A DNA stretch of 10,210 nucleotides from an uncultured beta proteobacterium (GTDB lineage: Bacteria; Pseudomonadota; Gammaproteobacteria; Burkholderiales; Rhodocyclaceae). The position numbers and the translations under genes were made by a program. Below, piece after piece: positions 1-6,374 of this stretch. The stretch is taken from contig CAIXAY010000368.1 in the NCBI GenBank assembly GCA_903917505.1, positions 1 through 10,210 of the forward strand, given 5' to 3'. The notes beneath the pieces are model-generated. The model saw nothing but the letters and a program-made list of their open reading frames with translations. It did not search any database and was not told where the DNA came from. Every line of letters begins with the position of its first letter. Position 1 is the first letter of the stretch.

Positions 1-1
1 C

Positions 2-577
2 GACATGCTCGAACTGCGCAACCTGCAGCGGCTGAAAGCGGCGGCCGGCGGCAAGACTACGCTGCTGCTCGGCCCCAACTGCCCAGGCCTGATCACGCCG
101 GACGAAATCAAGATCGGCATCATGCCCGGCCACATCCACCGCAAGGGGCGCATCGGCGTCGTTTCGCGCTCGGGCACGCTGACCTACGAAGCGGTCGGGC
201 AGCTCACCGAAATTGGCCTCGGCCAGTCGTCGGCGGTCGGCATCGGCGGCGATCCGATCAACGGCTTGAAGCACATCGACATCATGAAGATGTTCAACGA
301 CGACGATGAGACCGACGCCGTCGTCATGATCGGCGAAATCGGCGGGCCCGACGAAGCCGATGCGGCGCAGTGGTGCAAGACGCACATGCAGAAGCCGGTC
401 GTCGGTTTCATCGCCGGCGTCACCGCGCCGGCCGGCAAGCGCATGGGCCACGCCGGTGCGCTGATCTCGGGCGGCGCCGACACGGCCGAGGCCAAGCTCG
501 CGATCATGGAGGCGTGCGGTTTCAAGGTCACGCGCAACCCGTCGGAAATGGCCAAGCTGCTCAAGAGCCTGCTTTAG
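2..577 (+). CDS. sucD: Succinyl-CoA synthetase (succinate--CoA ligase) alpha subunit, C-terminal part
   Basis: This is the C-terminal part of the alpha subunit of succinyl-CoA synthetase, the TCA-cycle enzyme that interconverts succinyl-CoA and succinate with synthesis of ATP or GTP. The 5' end lies outside the window; the frame is open from base 2, and the first ATG at base 5 is internal. Visible family motifs are GPNCPG, the CoA/phosphate-loop segment [30 protein letters not shown], and [12 protein letters not shown]. The His of the last motif (codon 449-451) is the expected phosphorylated catalytic histidine. The sequence ends at TAG (575-577) after a typical SucD tail ([11 protein letters not shown]). 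From memory the stretch agrees closely with betaproteobacterial SucD, and less well with malate--CoA ligase MtkB, which belongs to the same superfamily. sucC would be expected upstream. A hairpin follows 14 bases after the stop. Confidence 0.95.
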   Translation, partial: DMLELRNLQRLKAAAGGKTTLLLGPNCPGLITPDEIKIGIMPGHIHRKGRIGVVSRSGTLTYEAVGQLTEIGLGQSSAVGIGGDPINGLKHIDIMKMFNDDDETDAVVMIGEIGGPDEADAAQWCKTHMQKPVVGFIAGVTAPAGKRMGHAGALISGGADTAEAKLAIMEACGFKVTRNPSEMAKLLKSLL

Positions 578-591
578 AACAAGCCTGCAAA

Positions 592-613
592 GCGGCCGCC
601 GCGAGGCGGCCGC
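592..613 (+). terminator. GC-rich hairpin after sucD, probable transcription terminator
   Basis: A perfect 9-bp inverted repeat (GCGGCCGCC at 592-600 and GGCGGCCGC at 605-613) encloses a GCGA loop, which is a GNRA-type tetraloop. It lies 14 bases after the sucD stop and is preceded by a short A-run (589-591). The following bases are not T-rich, so this is not a textbook intrinsic terminator. It may stop transcription with help from Rho, or protect the 3' end of the sucCD mRNA. Confidence 0.55.
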
Positions 614-740
614 GCCACGATCTGTTGAGCAGGGCCGGTAGAGACTGGATTCGATCAACGTTGGGGAAAAATGGTGTTTTGGCTTTTAGCCGCGTTGCGC
701 GCCGATGTCGGGATGCCGCCGGCAGCTGCGGGAAATACCA

Positions 741-746
741 AGGAAG
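741..746 (+). promoter_or_regulatory. Shine-Dalgarno that selects the GTG start of the lactonase
   Basis: AGGAAG ends 7 bases before GTG at 754, which is ideal spacing. The ATG at 766 in the same frame would sit 19 bases away, too far for this site, and has no better site of its own. An in-frame TTG at 748 is too close to be used. Confidence 0.6.
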
Positions 747-753
747 TTTGCCG

Positions 754-1641
754 GTGGCCGGCCAGATGACGGATGTTCGCTGTGTCATCAACACGTGCGA
801 CACGCTGGGCGAGAGCCCGCTGTGGTGCGGGGACACCCAATGGCTGTGGTGGCTCGATATCGACGGCTGCAAGCTGCATGGTTTTCAGCCCCGATCCGGA
901 CGGCACGTCGAGCATGGTTTCGACTGCCATTATCTCGGGTCGCTGGCGCTCCGCTCGCAGGGCGGCCTTTTGCTGGCGCTCGATCTGGCCTTGCACACCT
1001 TCGATCCGGCCAGCCTTGAACTGCGCCCCTTCGTCCAGGTGGAACCCGCGAACCTCGACAATCGTCTGAATGACGGCCGCTGTGATGCGCGCGGCCGATT
1101 CTGGGTCGGCACGATGGACAACCAGTTGTCGCGGCCCAACGGGGCGCTCTATCGCGTCGATTCCGATGGCGCCGTCGTCCGCCAGTTCGGCGAGGTCATC
1201 GTTGCAAACACGATCACCATCTCGCCCGATCAGAAGACGCTTTATTTCTCCGATACCCGGCGCTATACCACCTGGGCATTCGACTTCGATGTCGAGCCGG
1301 GACGCCTGGCCAATCGGCGCGTCTTCGTCGATTACACCAGCAGCGGCGACCGGCCGGACGGAGCCTGCGTCGATGCCGAAGGCTGTCTGTGGAACGCGAT
1401 CTTCGCCGGCGGCCGGGTCGTTCGCTACGCGCCCGACGGGCGCATCGATCGGACGATCAAACTCCCGATCACCAATCCGACCTGCGTCTGTCTGGGCGGG
1501 CCCGATTTGCGCACCCTGTATATCACGACGGCGCGCAAATTCCTCACCGACCGGCAACTCGCGGCCGAGCCGCTGGCCGGCGCCGTGCTTGCCGTCGATG
1601 TCGATGTCGAAGGCTTGCCGGAAGCGACCTTTGGTGGATGA
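754..1641 (+). CDS. SMP-30/gluconolactonase/LRE-family sugar lactonase
   Basis: A 295-residue six-bladed beta-propeller hydrolase of the SMP-30/regucalcin/gluconolactonase family, cytosolic because no signal peptide is visible. Members open sugar-acid lactones with a bound divalent metal. The metal ligands known from regucalcin align with Glu20 (LGESPLW), Asn152 (ANTITISPD) and Asp202 (RPDGACVD); the substrate-contact Arg and Asn align with Arg104 and Asn106 (NRLNDGRCD). Other family marks are GRFWVGTM, KTLYFSDT and TLYITTAR. Length is normal for the family and the C-terminus appears complete. GTG at 754 is preferred because of its Shine-Dalgarno; ATG at 766 would give 291 residues. The open frame continues upstream into sucD but shows no family similarity there. 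The TRAP genes follow 93 bases downstream on the same strand, suggesting a sugar-acid or lactone pathway. The exact substrate (glucono-, galactono-, arabinono-lactone or other) cannot be read from sequence. Confidence 0.88.
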   Translation: MAGQMTDVRCVINTCDTLGESPLWCGDTQWLWWLDIDGCKLHGFQPRSGRHVEHGFDCHYLGSLALRSQGGLLLALDLALHTFDPASLELRPFVQVEPANLDNRLNDGRCDARGRFWVGTMDNQLSRPNGALYRVDSDGAVVRQFGEVIVANTITISPDQKTLYFSDTRRYTTWAFDFDVEPGRLANRRVFVDYTSSGDRPDGACVDAEGCLWNAIFAGGRVVRYAPDGRIDRTIKLPITNPTCVCLGGPDLRTLYITTARKFLTDRQLAAEPLAGAVLAVDVDVEGLPEATFGG

Positions 1642-1676
1642 GCGCTCGACCGATACCGTGCTGATCCGTTCTTTTG

Positions 1677-1684
1677 AACCGGTT
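1677..1684. promoter_or_regulatory. AACCGGTT palindrome upstream of dctP, possible operator
   Basis: AACCGGTT is a perfect 8-bp palindrome with its centre 55 bases before the dctP start. The central CCGG flanked by A/T resembles the core of several LacI/GntR-type (E. coli GntR) sugar-acid regulator operators. Symmetry does not extend beyond 8 bp, and no regulator gene is in the window, so this is only a candidate. A weak TTGAAC (1674-1679) overlaps it and could be a -35 element, but no convincing -10 follows. Confidence 0.2.
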
Positions 1685-1734
1685 TTTGCAGACACCGTAA
1701 GCAGAATTTACCGCAGTTTTCATAGGAGACAATC

Positions 1735-2736
1735 ATGAGGAAATCAATTACGACCGTCGTCTTGTGTGCCTTGGGCCTCATCGCCACGGTGCCGGCGCTT
1801 GCGGCAGAACCGCAATTCACGATGAAAATGGCATTCAGCGGCGCGGAAGCGACCGCCGGAGGACAAACCGGAAACCTGCTGAAGGATTTGATCGAGAAGA
1901 ATTCGAACGGCAGAATCAAAGTCTCGTTCTATCCGAACGCCCAGCTGGGCGTCGATAAGGACTACATCGAGTCGTGCATCGCGGGCGTCATACAAATGCC
2001 CCTGGGGGCGACTTCACCCCTGGTCAATTACATTCCCGAACTCGGTGTTTTCGACATACCGAATCTGTTTACCGATGTTCCCAGTGCCTACAAGGTCCTT
2101 TCCGGTCCGATCAAGGACAGGTTTACCGGCTACTTTGCCAAAGCGGGTTTGAAGCTTGAAATGTTCGTCCCCATCGGTTTCCGCGAAATGACCAGCAACA
2201 AGGCGGTGCGCAAATTCGAAGATTTCAAGGGCGTGAAGATCAGGACGATGGACAATCCGAACCACATCGCCTACTGGAAAGCGCTCGGCGCGAGCCCGAC
2301 CTCGCTCAATTTCAGCGAGCTGTATATCGGATTGCAGCAGGGCGTCGTCGACGCCCAGGAAAACCCGGTCGATGTGATGACCAAGGCCAAGCTGTACGAG
2401 CAGCAGAAATACATCATCAATACCAACCACATCATGTTCATCGGAACGACCTACATCAACCAGAAGTTCTACGACAGCTTGCCCAAGGATCTGCAGAAGG
2501 TTGTTGACGAGGCCTCGCAAAAAGCCGGCGAGTTTTACATGCAAACCGCGGTGAAGGCCGACCAGGAGGCGCTCGCGTTCAGCAAGGAAAAAGGCCTCGA
2601 AATCATCAATCTCCCCGACAGCGAAGTCAAAAAGATCAAGGACGCGGCCAAGCCCGTCGCCGACAAGATCCGCGAGAAAGTGGGGAGTGATCTCGTCAAT
2701 GCCCTGCTGGCGGAAACCGAAAAAGTAAAAAAATAA
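1735..2736 (+). CDS. dctP: TRAP transporter periplasmic solute-binding protein (DctP family)
   Basis: A 333-residue periplasmic binding protein that captures an organic-acid-type ligand and delivers it to a TRAP permease driven by a sodium gradient. It has a clear Sec signal peptide: positive MRK, a hydrophobic stretch to about residue 19, and a cleavage site after Ala23 (ALA/AEP). DctP-family marks are the ligand-clamping Arg170 in FKGVKIRTMDN, the nearby Arg150 in GFREMTSNK, and the hinge-region pattern SELYIGLQQGVVDAQENP (194-211). The length is standard. AGGAG (1724-1728) sits 6 bases before the ATG, a strong site that fits the high expression usual for binding proteins. The lactonase lies upstream on the same strand and the permease downstream, but a strong terminator separates this gene from the permease. 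The conserved Arg suggests a carboxylate ligand. A sugar acid is inferred from the lactonase neighbour; C4-dicarboxylates or other acids remain possible. Confidence 0.93.
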   Translation: MRKSITTVVLCALGLIATVPALAAEPQFTMKMAFSGAEATAGGQTGNLLKDLIEKNSNGRIKVSFYPNAQLGVDKDYIESCIAGVIQMPLGATSPLVNYIPELGVFDIPNLFTDVPSAYKVLSGPIKDRFTGYFAKAGLKLEMFVPIGFREMTSNKAVRKFEDFKGVKIRTMDNPNHIAYWKALGASPTSLNFSELYIGLQQGVVDAQENPVDVMTKAKLYEQQKYIINTNHIMFIGTTYINQKFYDSLPKDLQKVVDEASQKAGEFYMQTAVKADQEALAFSKEKGLEIINLPDSEVKKIKDAAKPVADKIREKVGSDLVNALLAETEKVKK

Positions 2737-2795
2737 TCTTCTTCAATGGACGGACTTGATCTTCGGTCCTGACGATCATGGCGAGAAGATAAAGC

Positions 2796-2833
2796 GGGGC
2801 TATCCGACATTTTCCAGGATAGCCCCCTTTTTT
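2796..2833 (+). terminator. Intrinsic terminator between dctP and the TRAP permease gene
   Basis: A perfect 10-bp stem (GGGGCTATCC at 2796-2805, GGATAGCCCC at 2817-2826) with an 11-base loop is followed by C and six T residues (2828-2833). This is a textbook Rho-independent terminator. It starts 60 bases after the dctP stop and ends 30 bases before the permease ATG. It probably stops most transcripts after dctP, so that the binding protein is made in excess over the permease. I see no promoter after it, so the permease is likely expressed by read-through. Confidence 0.88.
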
Positions 2834-2863
2834 GCAGCCAGCATTCTGAAGAGAAATTCAAAA

Positions 2864-4753
2864 ATGTCGCTAGAAACGATGAATCCGCCGGCGCTGGATA
2901 GCCATCCCGAGACCCCGGAAATAACAAGATTTTCGCCGTGGATCGAGGCGTCGTTTGATGCCTTTCTGGCCATCGCATTGACCATCCAGTTGCTCGCCTT
3001 GTTTGGAAATATCGTATTCCGCCATTTTTTTGACCTGTCCTTTGACGGCGCCAACGAAGTGGCTGCGTTGACGCTAATGACCCTGGCATTTGTCGGCGGC
3101 GCCATTGCCTATCATCGCGGAGAACATATTTCGGTCAAGTATCTCGTCGATCAATTCTCGCCGCACTGGAAGAAATTCGCCGACATATTTTCGATCTGGA
3201 TCGTTCTGGGCCTGGCGATCGTCGGGCTTGTCCTGGACTTCCCCGTGATCCTGACGCACTGGAAATTCTCCACGGCGGTGCTGGAAATACCCAACGGTAT
3301 CACCTACATACCGTTTGCCGTCGGCGCGGTTCTGCTGATCGTTTTCACCGTCAAGCGATTGGCGCAATACCGGATCGCGGCTTTGCTGCCTTCTTTCGCT
3401 GCCACGCTCGGACTCTTCCTCGTTTGGTACCTCGCCAGCAGCATGACGGGGCCATGGGAGGGAATCCGCGGCTTCGCCTTTGCCGGCATCCTGCTGTTCG
3501 GCGGCGTCTTCCTCGGCGTGCCGATCGCCTTCGTGTTGAATCTGGTGACCTACCTGTTCTTGAAATCGTCGAATCTGGCCGTGATAACGGCCATTCCGCC
3601 GGCGATGATCAGCGGGATCAGCGGCTTTATCCTGCTCGCCATACCATTCTTCATCCTCGCCGGCCACTTGATGACCGAAGGCGGCTTGACGAAACCGCTC
3701 TCGGACTGGGTCTGCTCGCTGATCGGCCACGTTCGCGGCGGCTTGTTCCACGTGCTGGTCATCAGCATGTACGTGTTTTCCGGCATCTCCGGTTCGAAGC
3801 TTGCCGACGTGGCGGCGGTCGGCACCGCGATGCGCGATATGCTGAAGGAGAAGGGCTACGACAGGGCCGAGTTCACTTCGATTCTGGCCGCCTCCGCGAT
3901 CATGGGCGAAACGATTCCGCCCAGCCTGGCGATCATGGTCCTGGCATCGGTGACGGTGCTCTCGGTCGGCACCCTGTTTGCCGCCGGCATATTGCCGGCC
4001 CTGGTCCTGTCGGTTTGCATCATGCTTTACATCGCCGTCAAGAGCTATGTCAGGAAATGGCCGAAAAGCGAGAAGGCCTCCTGGTCCTATCGATTGATGG
4101 CGACGGTCAAGGCGGTTCCGGTATTTCTTGTCCCGGTCATACTCGTCGTCGGGATTGTCGGCGGGCTCGCGACGCCCACCGAAGTGTCCTCGTTCGCGGT
4201 CATTTACGCCATTCTCGTCGGGACCTTGCTGTACCGGTTCATCAAGCTTCGCGACCTCATCAGAATCTTCGCCCACTCGGCGGTTTCCGGCGGCATGATC
4301 CTGTACATCATCAGTGCCGCGGCGGCGCTATCGTGGGTGATGACGATTGCCAACCTGCCCGGCTACATCATTTCGGCGCTGAATTATTTCGGCGGGACGA
4401 GCACGGTGTTTCTCATCTTCTCCCTGATCCTGTTGATCATCATGGGTTCCGTGCTCGAAGGCGCGCCGTGTTTGCTGATCTTCGGCCCGCTGCTTGTTCC
4501 GATTGCGATCAAATACGGCATCGACGGCACGCATTTCGGAATCGTCATGATCATCGCCATGGGCATGGGCACCTTCCTGCCGCCCCTGGGCGTCGGCTTC
4601 TTCGTCTCGTCGGCGGTGACCGAATGCTCGATGGAAGAGGCCGCGCCGATCTATCTGCAATACATCCTGGCCTTGCTGGTCGGCCTGCTGCTCATCACTT
4701 TCATTCCCGAGATCAGCTTATGGCTGCCGCGTTTGCTGCACATGACGAAGTAA
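2864..4753 (+). CDS. dctM: TRAP transporter fused permease, DctQ-DctM (small plus large subunits)
   Basis: A 629-residue inner-membrane protein joining the small DctQ-like subunit (about residues 25-170, four membrane segments) to the large DctM-like subunit (about 200-629), through an extra hydrophobic segment (about 174-194). This is the organisation known from SiaQM. Segments recognised in the DctM half are GVPIAFVLN (218-226), the ion-site-type loop FSGISGSKLADVAAVG (305-320), GETIPPSLAI, GGLATPTEVSSF (433-444), and FLPPLGVGFF (571-580). It should catalyse sodium-coupled import of the ligand delivered by DctP. ATG at 2864 is chosen because homology begins near it and AAGAGA (2849-2854) lies 9 bases upstream; the open frame extends to an ATG at 2756, but that extension would encode the terminator hairpin. 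Stop TAA at 4751-4753. It converges on the reductase gene 37 bases away. Confidence 0.93.
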   Translation: MSLETMNPPALDSHPETPEITRFSPWIEASFDAFLAIALTIQLLALFGNIVFRHFFDLSFDGANEVAALTLMTLAFVGGAIAYHRGEHISVKYLVDQFSPHWKKFADIFSIWIVLGLAIVGLVLDFPVILTHWKFSTAVLEIPNGITYIPFAVGAVLLIVFTVKRLAQYRIAALLPSFAATLGLFLVWYLASSMTGPWEGIRGFAFAGILLFGGVFLGVPIAFVLNLVTYLFLKSSNLAVITAIPPAMISGISGFILLAIPFFILAGHLMTEGGLTKPLSDWVCSLIGHVRGGLFHVLVISMYVFSGISGSKLADVAAVGTAMRDMLKEKGYDRAEFTSILAASAIMGETIPPSLAIMVLASVTVLSVGTLFAAGILPALVLSVCIMLYIAVKSYVRKWPKSEKASWSYRLMATVKAVPVFLVPVILVVGIVGGLATPTEVSSFAVIYAILVGTLLYRFIKLRDLIRIFAHSAVSGGMILYIISAAAALSWVMTIANLPGYIISALNYFGGTSTVFLIFSLILLIIMGSVLEGAPCLLIFGPLLVPIAIKYGIDGTHFGIVMIIAMGMGTFLPPLGVGFFVSSAVTECSMEEAAPIYLQYILALLVGLLLITFIPEISLWLPRLLHMTK

Positions 4754-4790
4754 TGGCGGGGCGCGCGGCGTCCGGGAGACCTGCTAGCGC
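4754..4790. other. Convergent junction without a recognisable terminator
   Basis: Only 37 bases separate the stops of the TRAP permease (+) and the NADPH reductase (-). The stretch is GC-rich and contains a short GCTAGC palindrome (4783-4788), but no stem-loop with a T-run in either direction. Transcripts from the two operons may overlap at their 3' ends. Confidence 0.5.
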
Positions 4791-6374
4791 TCAGTAAACA
4801 TCGCGCTGGTAGCGCCCGTCACGCATCAGTTCGGCGAGGAAGTGTTTCGCCGCGGCGGCGTCCATTCCGCCCTGCGTCACCGCAATCTGCTGCAGCGCCA
4901 GATCGACGTCACCGGCCATGCGCGTCGCGTCGCCGCAGACATACAGGTAAGCGCCGCCGGAGAGCCAGCGCCAGAGTTCCGCCGCCGCTTCGAGCATCTT
5001 GTGCTGCACATAGACCTTGTTCATCTGGTCGCGCGAAAACGCCAGGTCCATGCGCGTCAATACGCGCTTCTCGGCCAGGTCCTGAAGCTCGCCGGCGTAA
5101 AGAAAATCGTTCTCGCGCCGCTGGTTGCCGAAGAACAGCCAGTTGCGCCCCGGCGCGCCGAAAGCCTCGCGTTCCTCGAGAAACGCGCGAAACGGGGCGA
5201 TGCCGGTGCCCGGGCCGACCATGATCACCGGCGCGCAGGGATCGGCCGGCAGACGGAAGGCGTGCGCCTTCTGAATGTATACCGAAGCCGTGCGGCCCGG
5301 CCGCAGGTGCTCGCTGAGAAAGGACGAACCGGCACCCTGGTAGGCTCTATCGTTCTTCTCGTAACGCAGCACGCCGACCGTCAGATGCACTTCGCCCGGG
5401 TGCTTGCGCAGCGACGAAGCGATCGAATAGAGACGCGGCTGCATGTGCCCGAGCGCGCACACCAGATCGACGATGCGCGGCCGCGCCGAAGGGAACTCGA
5501 GCAGCACGTCGAGCACGTCGTGCACGCCGAAGGTGTCGGCGCCGTCATCGTTCTCGGCGAGCTGCGCGAGCCGTGAGCGATCGACGTCGTCCTTGGCCTC
5601 GGCGGCCAGCAGGGCGTAGAGTTCGGGGCTCGGCAGGCGCAGATTGCATTCGCGGGTCAGCGCGTCGCGCGCGCTGACCACCGCGCCACTGGCCAGCGTC
5701 ACGGCTTCCGAACCCTTGGCGCGCAGGATCGCGATCAGCAGCTCGACCTCGTCGGGATTGTTCTGCGGCCAGATCCCGAGCGCATCGCCCGGCTGGTAAC
5801 GCAAGCCCGTTCCCTTGAGGTCGAAGACGACGTGTATCGTTTCCTTCTCGGCGCCGGCGGCGGTCAATGCGACGCTCGATATGAGCCGGGCCGGCACCGG
5901 CGCAGCGCGCCCGTAGCCGCGTTCGACAACTTGCGGCGGCGCTGCCGGCGCGGCCGTCGCCGCAGGCGCCGGATGGATTCCGCCGGCCTGGGCAATGAGT
6001 TCCTTGAGCTTCTTCGCCGTCGCGCGCCCGCCGGGAACGCACTTGCCGAGGTCCGCATCGCTGCCCGTGGCGATCGCCGCGGCATAGCTGCGGCACTCGT
6101 AACCGCATTGTCCGCAATCGAGCTGGCCCATCGCCGCCATCAACTGCAGCTCGATCGGCTTGCCGGCCGCGAGCGTCATGCGCGCATCGAGCGCCAGGGT
6201 CGGATCATGCCAGGGCAGGGGCTCGTCGGCGGCGATGCTGACAGGCGCCGCGGCCGGCGCGCTGGCGGGCGCCGCGAGCGCGCTCTCGGCGCCGAGCAGG
6301 CCGGCGACGAAGCCATTGAGCCAGGCCCGCTGTTCGCCAGAAAATGGTGCGGTTTCGGGGATCAGTGCGAGCAT
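4791..6374 (-). CDS. NADPH/FAD reductase with N-terminal Fe-S domain, CysJ-like but lacking flavodoxin; electron donor for the siroheme reductase
   Basis: A 527-residue protein with an unusual layout. Residues 11-26 carry a short motif shared with the neighbouring NirA. Residues 79-130 hold a Fes4-like cluster domain (Cys87, Cys90, Cys94, Cys112, in CGQCGYEC and KCVPGG), as in RnfB-type proteins, where it binds 4Fe-4S. An Ala/Pro-rich linker (about 133-150) follows. Residues about 157-527 match the FAD/NADPH half of CysJ: RLYSIASS (314-321, FAD), GPGTGIAPFRAF (387-398), RMDLAFSRDQ (441-450), YVCGDATRMAGDV (478-490, NADPH), and the C-terminal RYQRDVY. The FMN-binding flavodoxin domain of normal CysJ is absent. 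Inferred electron route: NADPH to FAD to Fe-S to the siroheme enzyme, in the cytosol. The ATG directly abuts the TAG stop of the NirA gene (no gap), with GGAGA upstream, so translation is probably coupled. It would usually be labelled 'sulfite reductase subunit alpha'; context favours nitrite. Confidence 0.88.
   Translation of the reverse strand: MLALIPETAPFSGEQRAWLNGFVAGLLGAESALAAPASAPAAAPVSIAADEPLPWHDPTLALDARMTLAAGKPIELQLMAAMGQLDCGQCGYECRSYAAAIATGSDADLGKCVPGGRATAKKLKELIAQAGGIHPAPAATAAPAAPPQVVERGYGRAAPVPARLISSVALTAAGAEKETIHVVFDLKGTGLRYQPGDALGIWPQNNPDEVELLIAILRAKGSEAVTLASGAVVSARDALTRECNLRLPSPELYALLAAEAKDDVDRSRLAQLAENDDGADTFGVHDVLDVLLEFPSARPRIVDLVCALGHMQPRLYSIASSLRKHPGEVHLTVGVLRYEKNDRAYQGAGSSFLSEHLRPGRTASVYIQKAHAFRLPADPCAPVIMVGPGTGIAPFRAFLEEREAFGAPGRNWLFFGNQRRENDFLYAGELQDLAEKRVLTRMDLAFSRDQMNKVYVQHKMLEAAAELWRWLSGGAYLYVCGDATRMAGDVDLALQQIAVTQGGMDAAAAKHFLAELMRDGRYQRDVY

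Noticed and set aside
2..577. Malate--CoA ligase (MtkB) instead of SucD
   Set aside because: The tail and the [19 protein letters not shown] region fit betaproteobacterial SucD better than the MtkB sequences I recall.
661..698. Possible promoter (TTGGGG / TTTTAG, or a TTGGC...TTGC sigma-54-like pair) before the lactonase
   Set aside because: The sigma-70 hexamers are poor and the GG to GC distance is 14 rather than 10, so neither can be supported.
370..753. In-frame upstream extension of the lactonase reading frame, overlapping sucD
   Set aside because: The extension has no family similarity, overlaps a well-conserved sucD end, and would translate the hairpin at 592-613. GTG 754 has a well-placed Shine-Dalgarno.
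655..1695. Long open frame antisense to the lactonase (346 codons)
   Set aside because: Its protein has no recognisable motifs, while the opposite strand encodes an intact lactonase with metal ligands. It is a by-product of GC-rich codon structure.
2756..2863. Longer N-terminus for the TRAP permease from ATG 2756
   Set aside because: It would encode the terminator stem and T-run, and lacks a good Shine-Dalgarno. The DctQ homology starts after residue 20 of the shorter form.
3074..4276. 400-codon open frame antisense to the permease
   Set aside because: Its translation is rich in charged residues (Asp, Arg, Gln, Glu, His), the usual mirror of a hydrophobic membrane protein in the complementary frame. 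No motif is seen.
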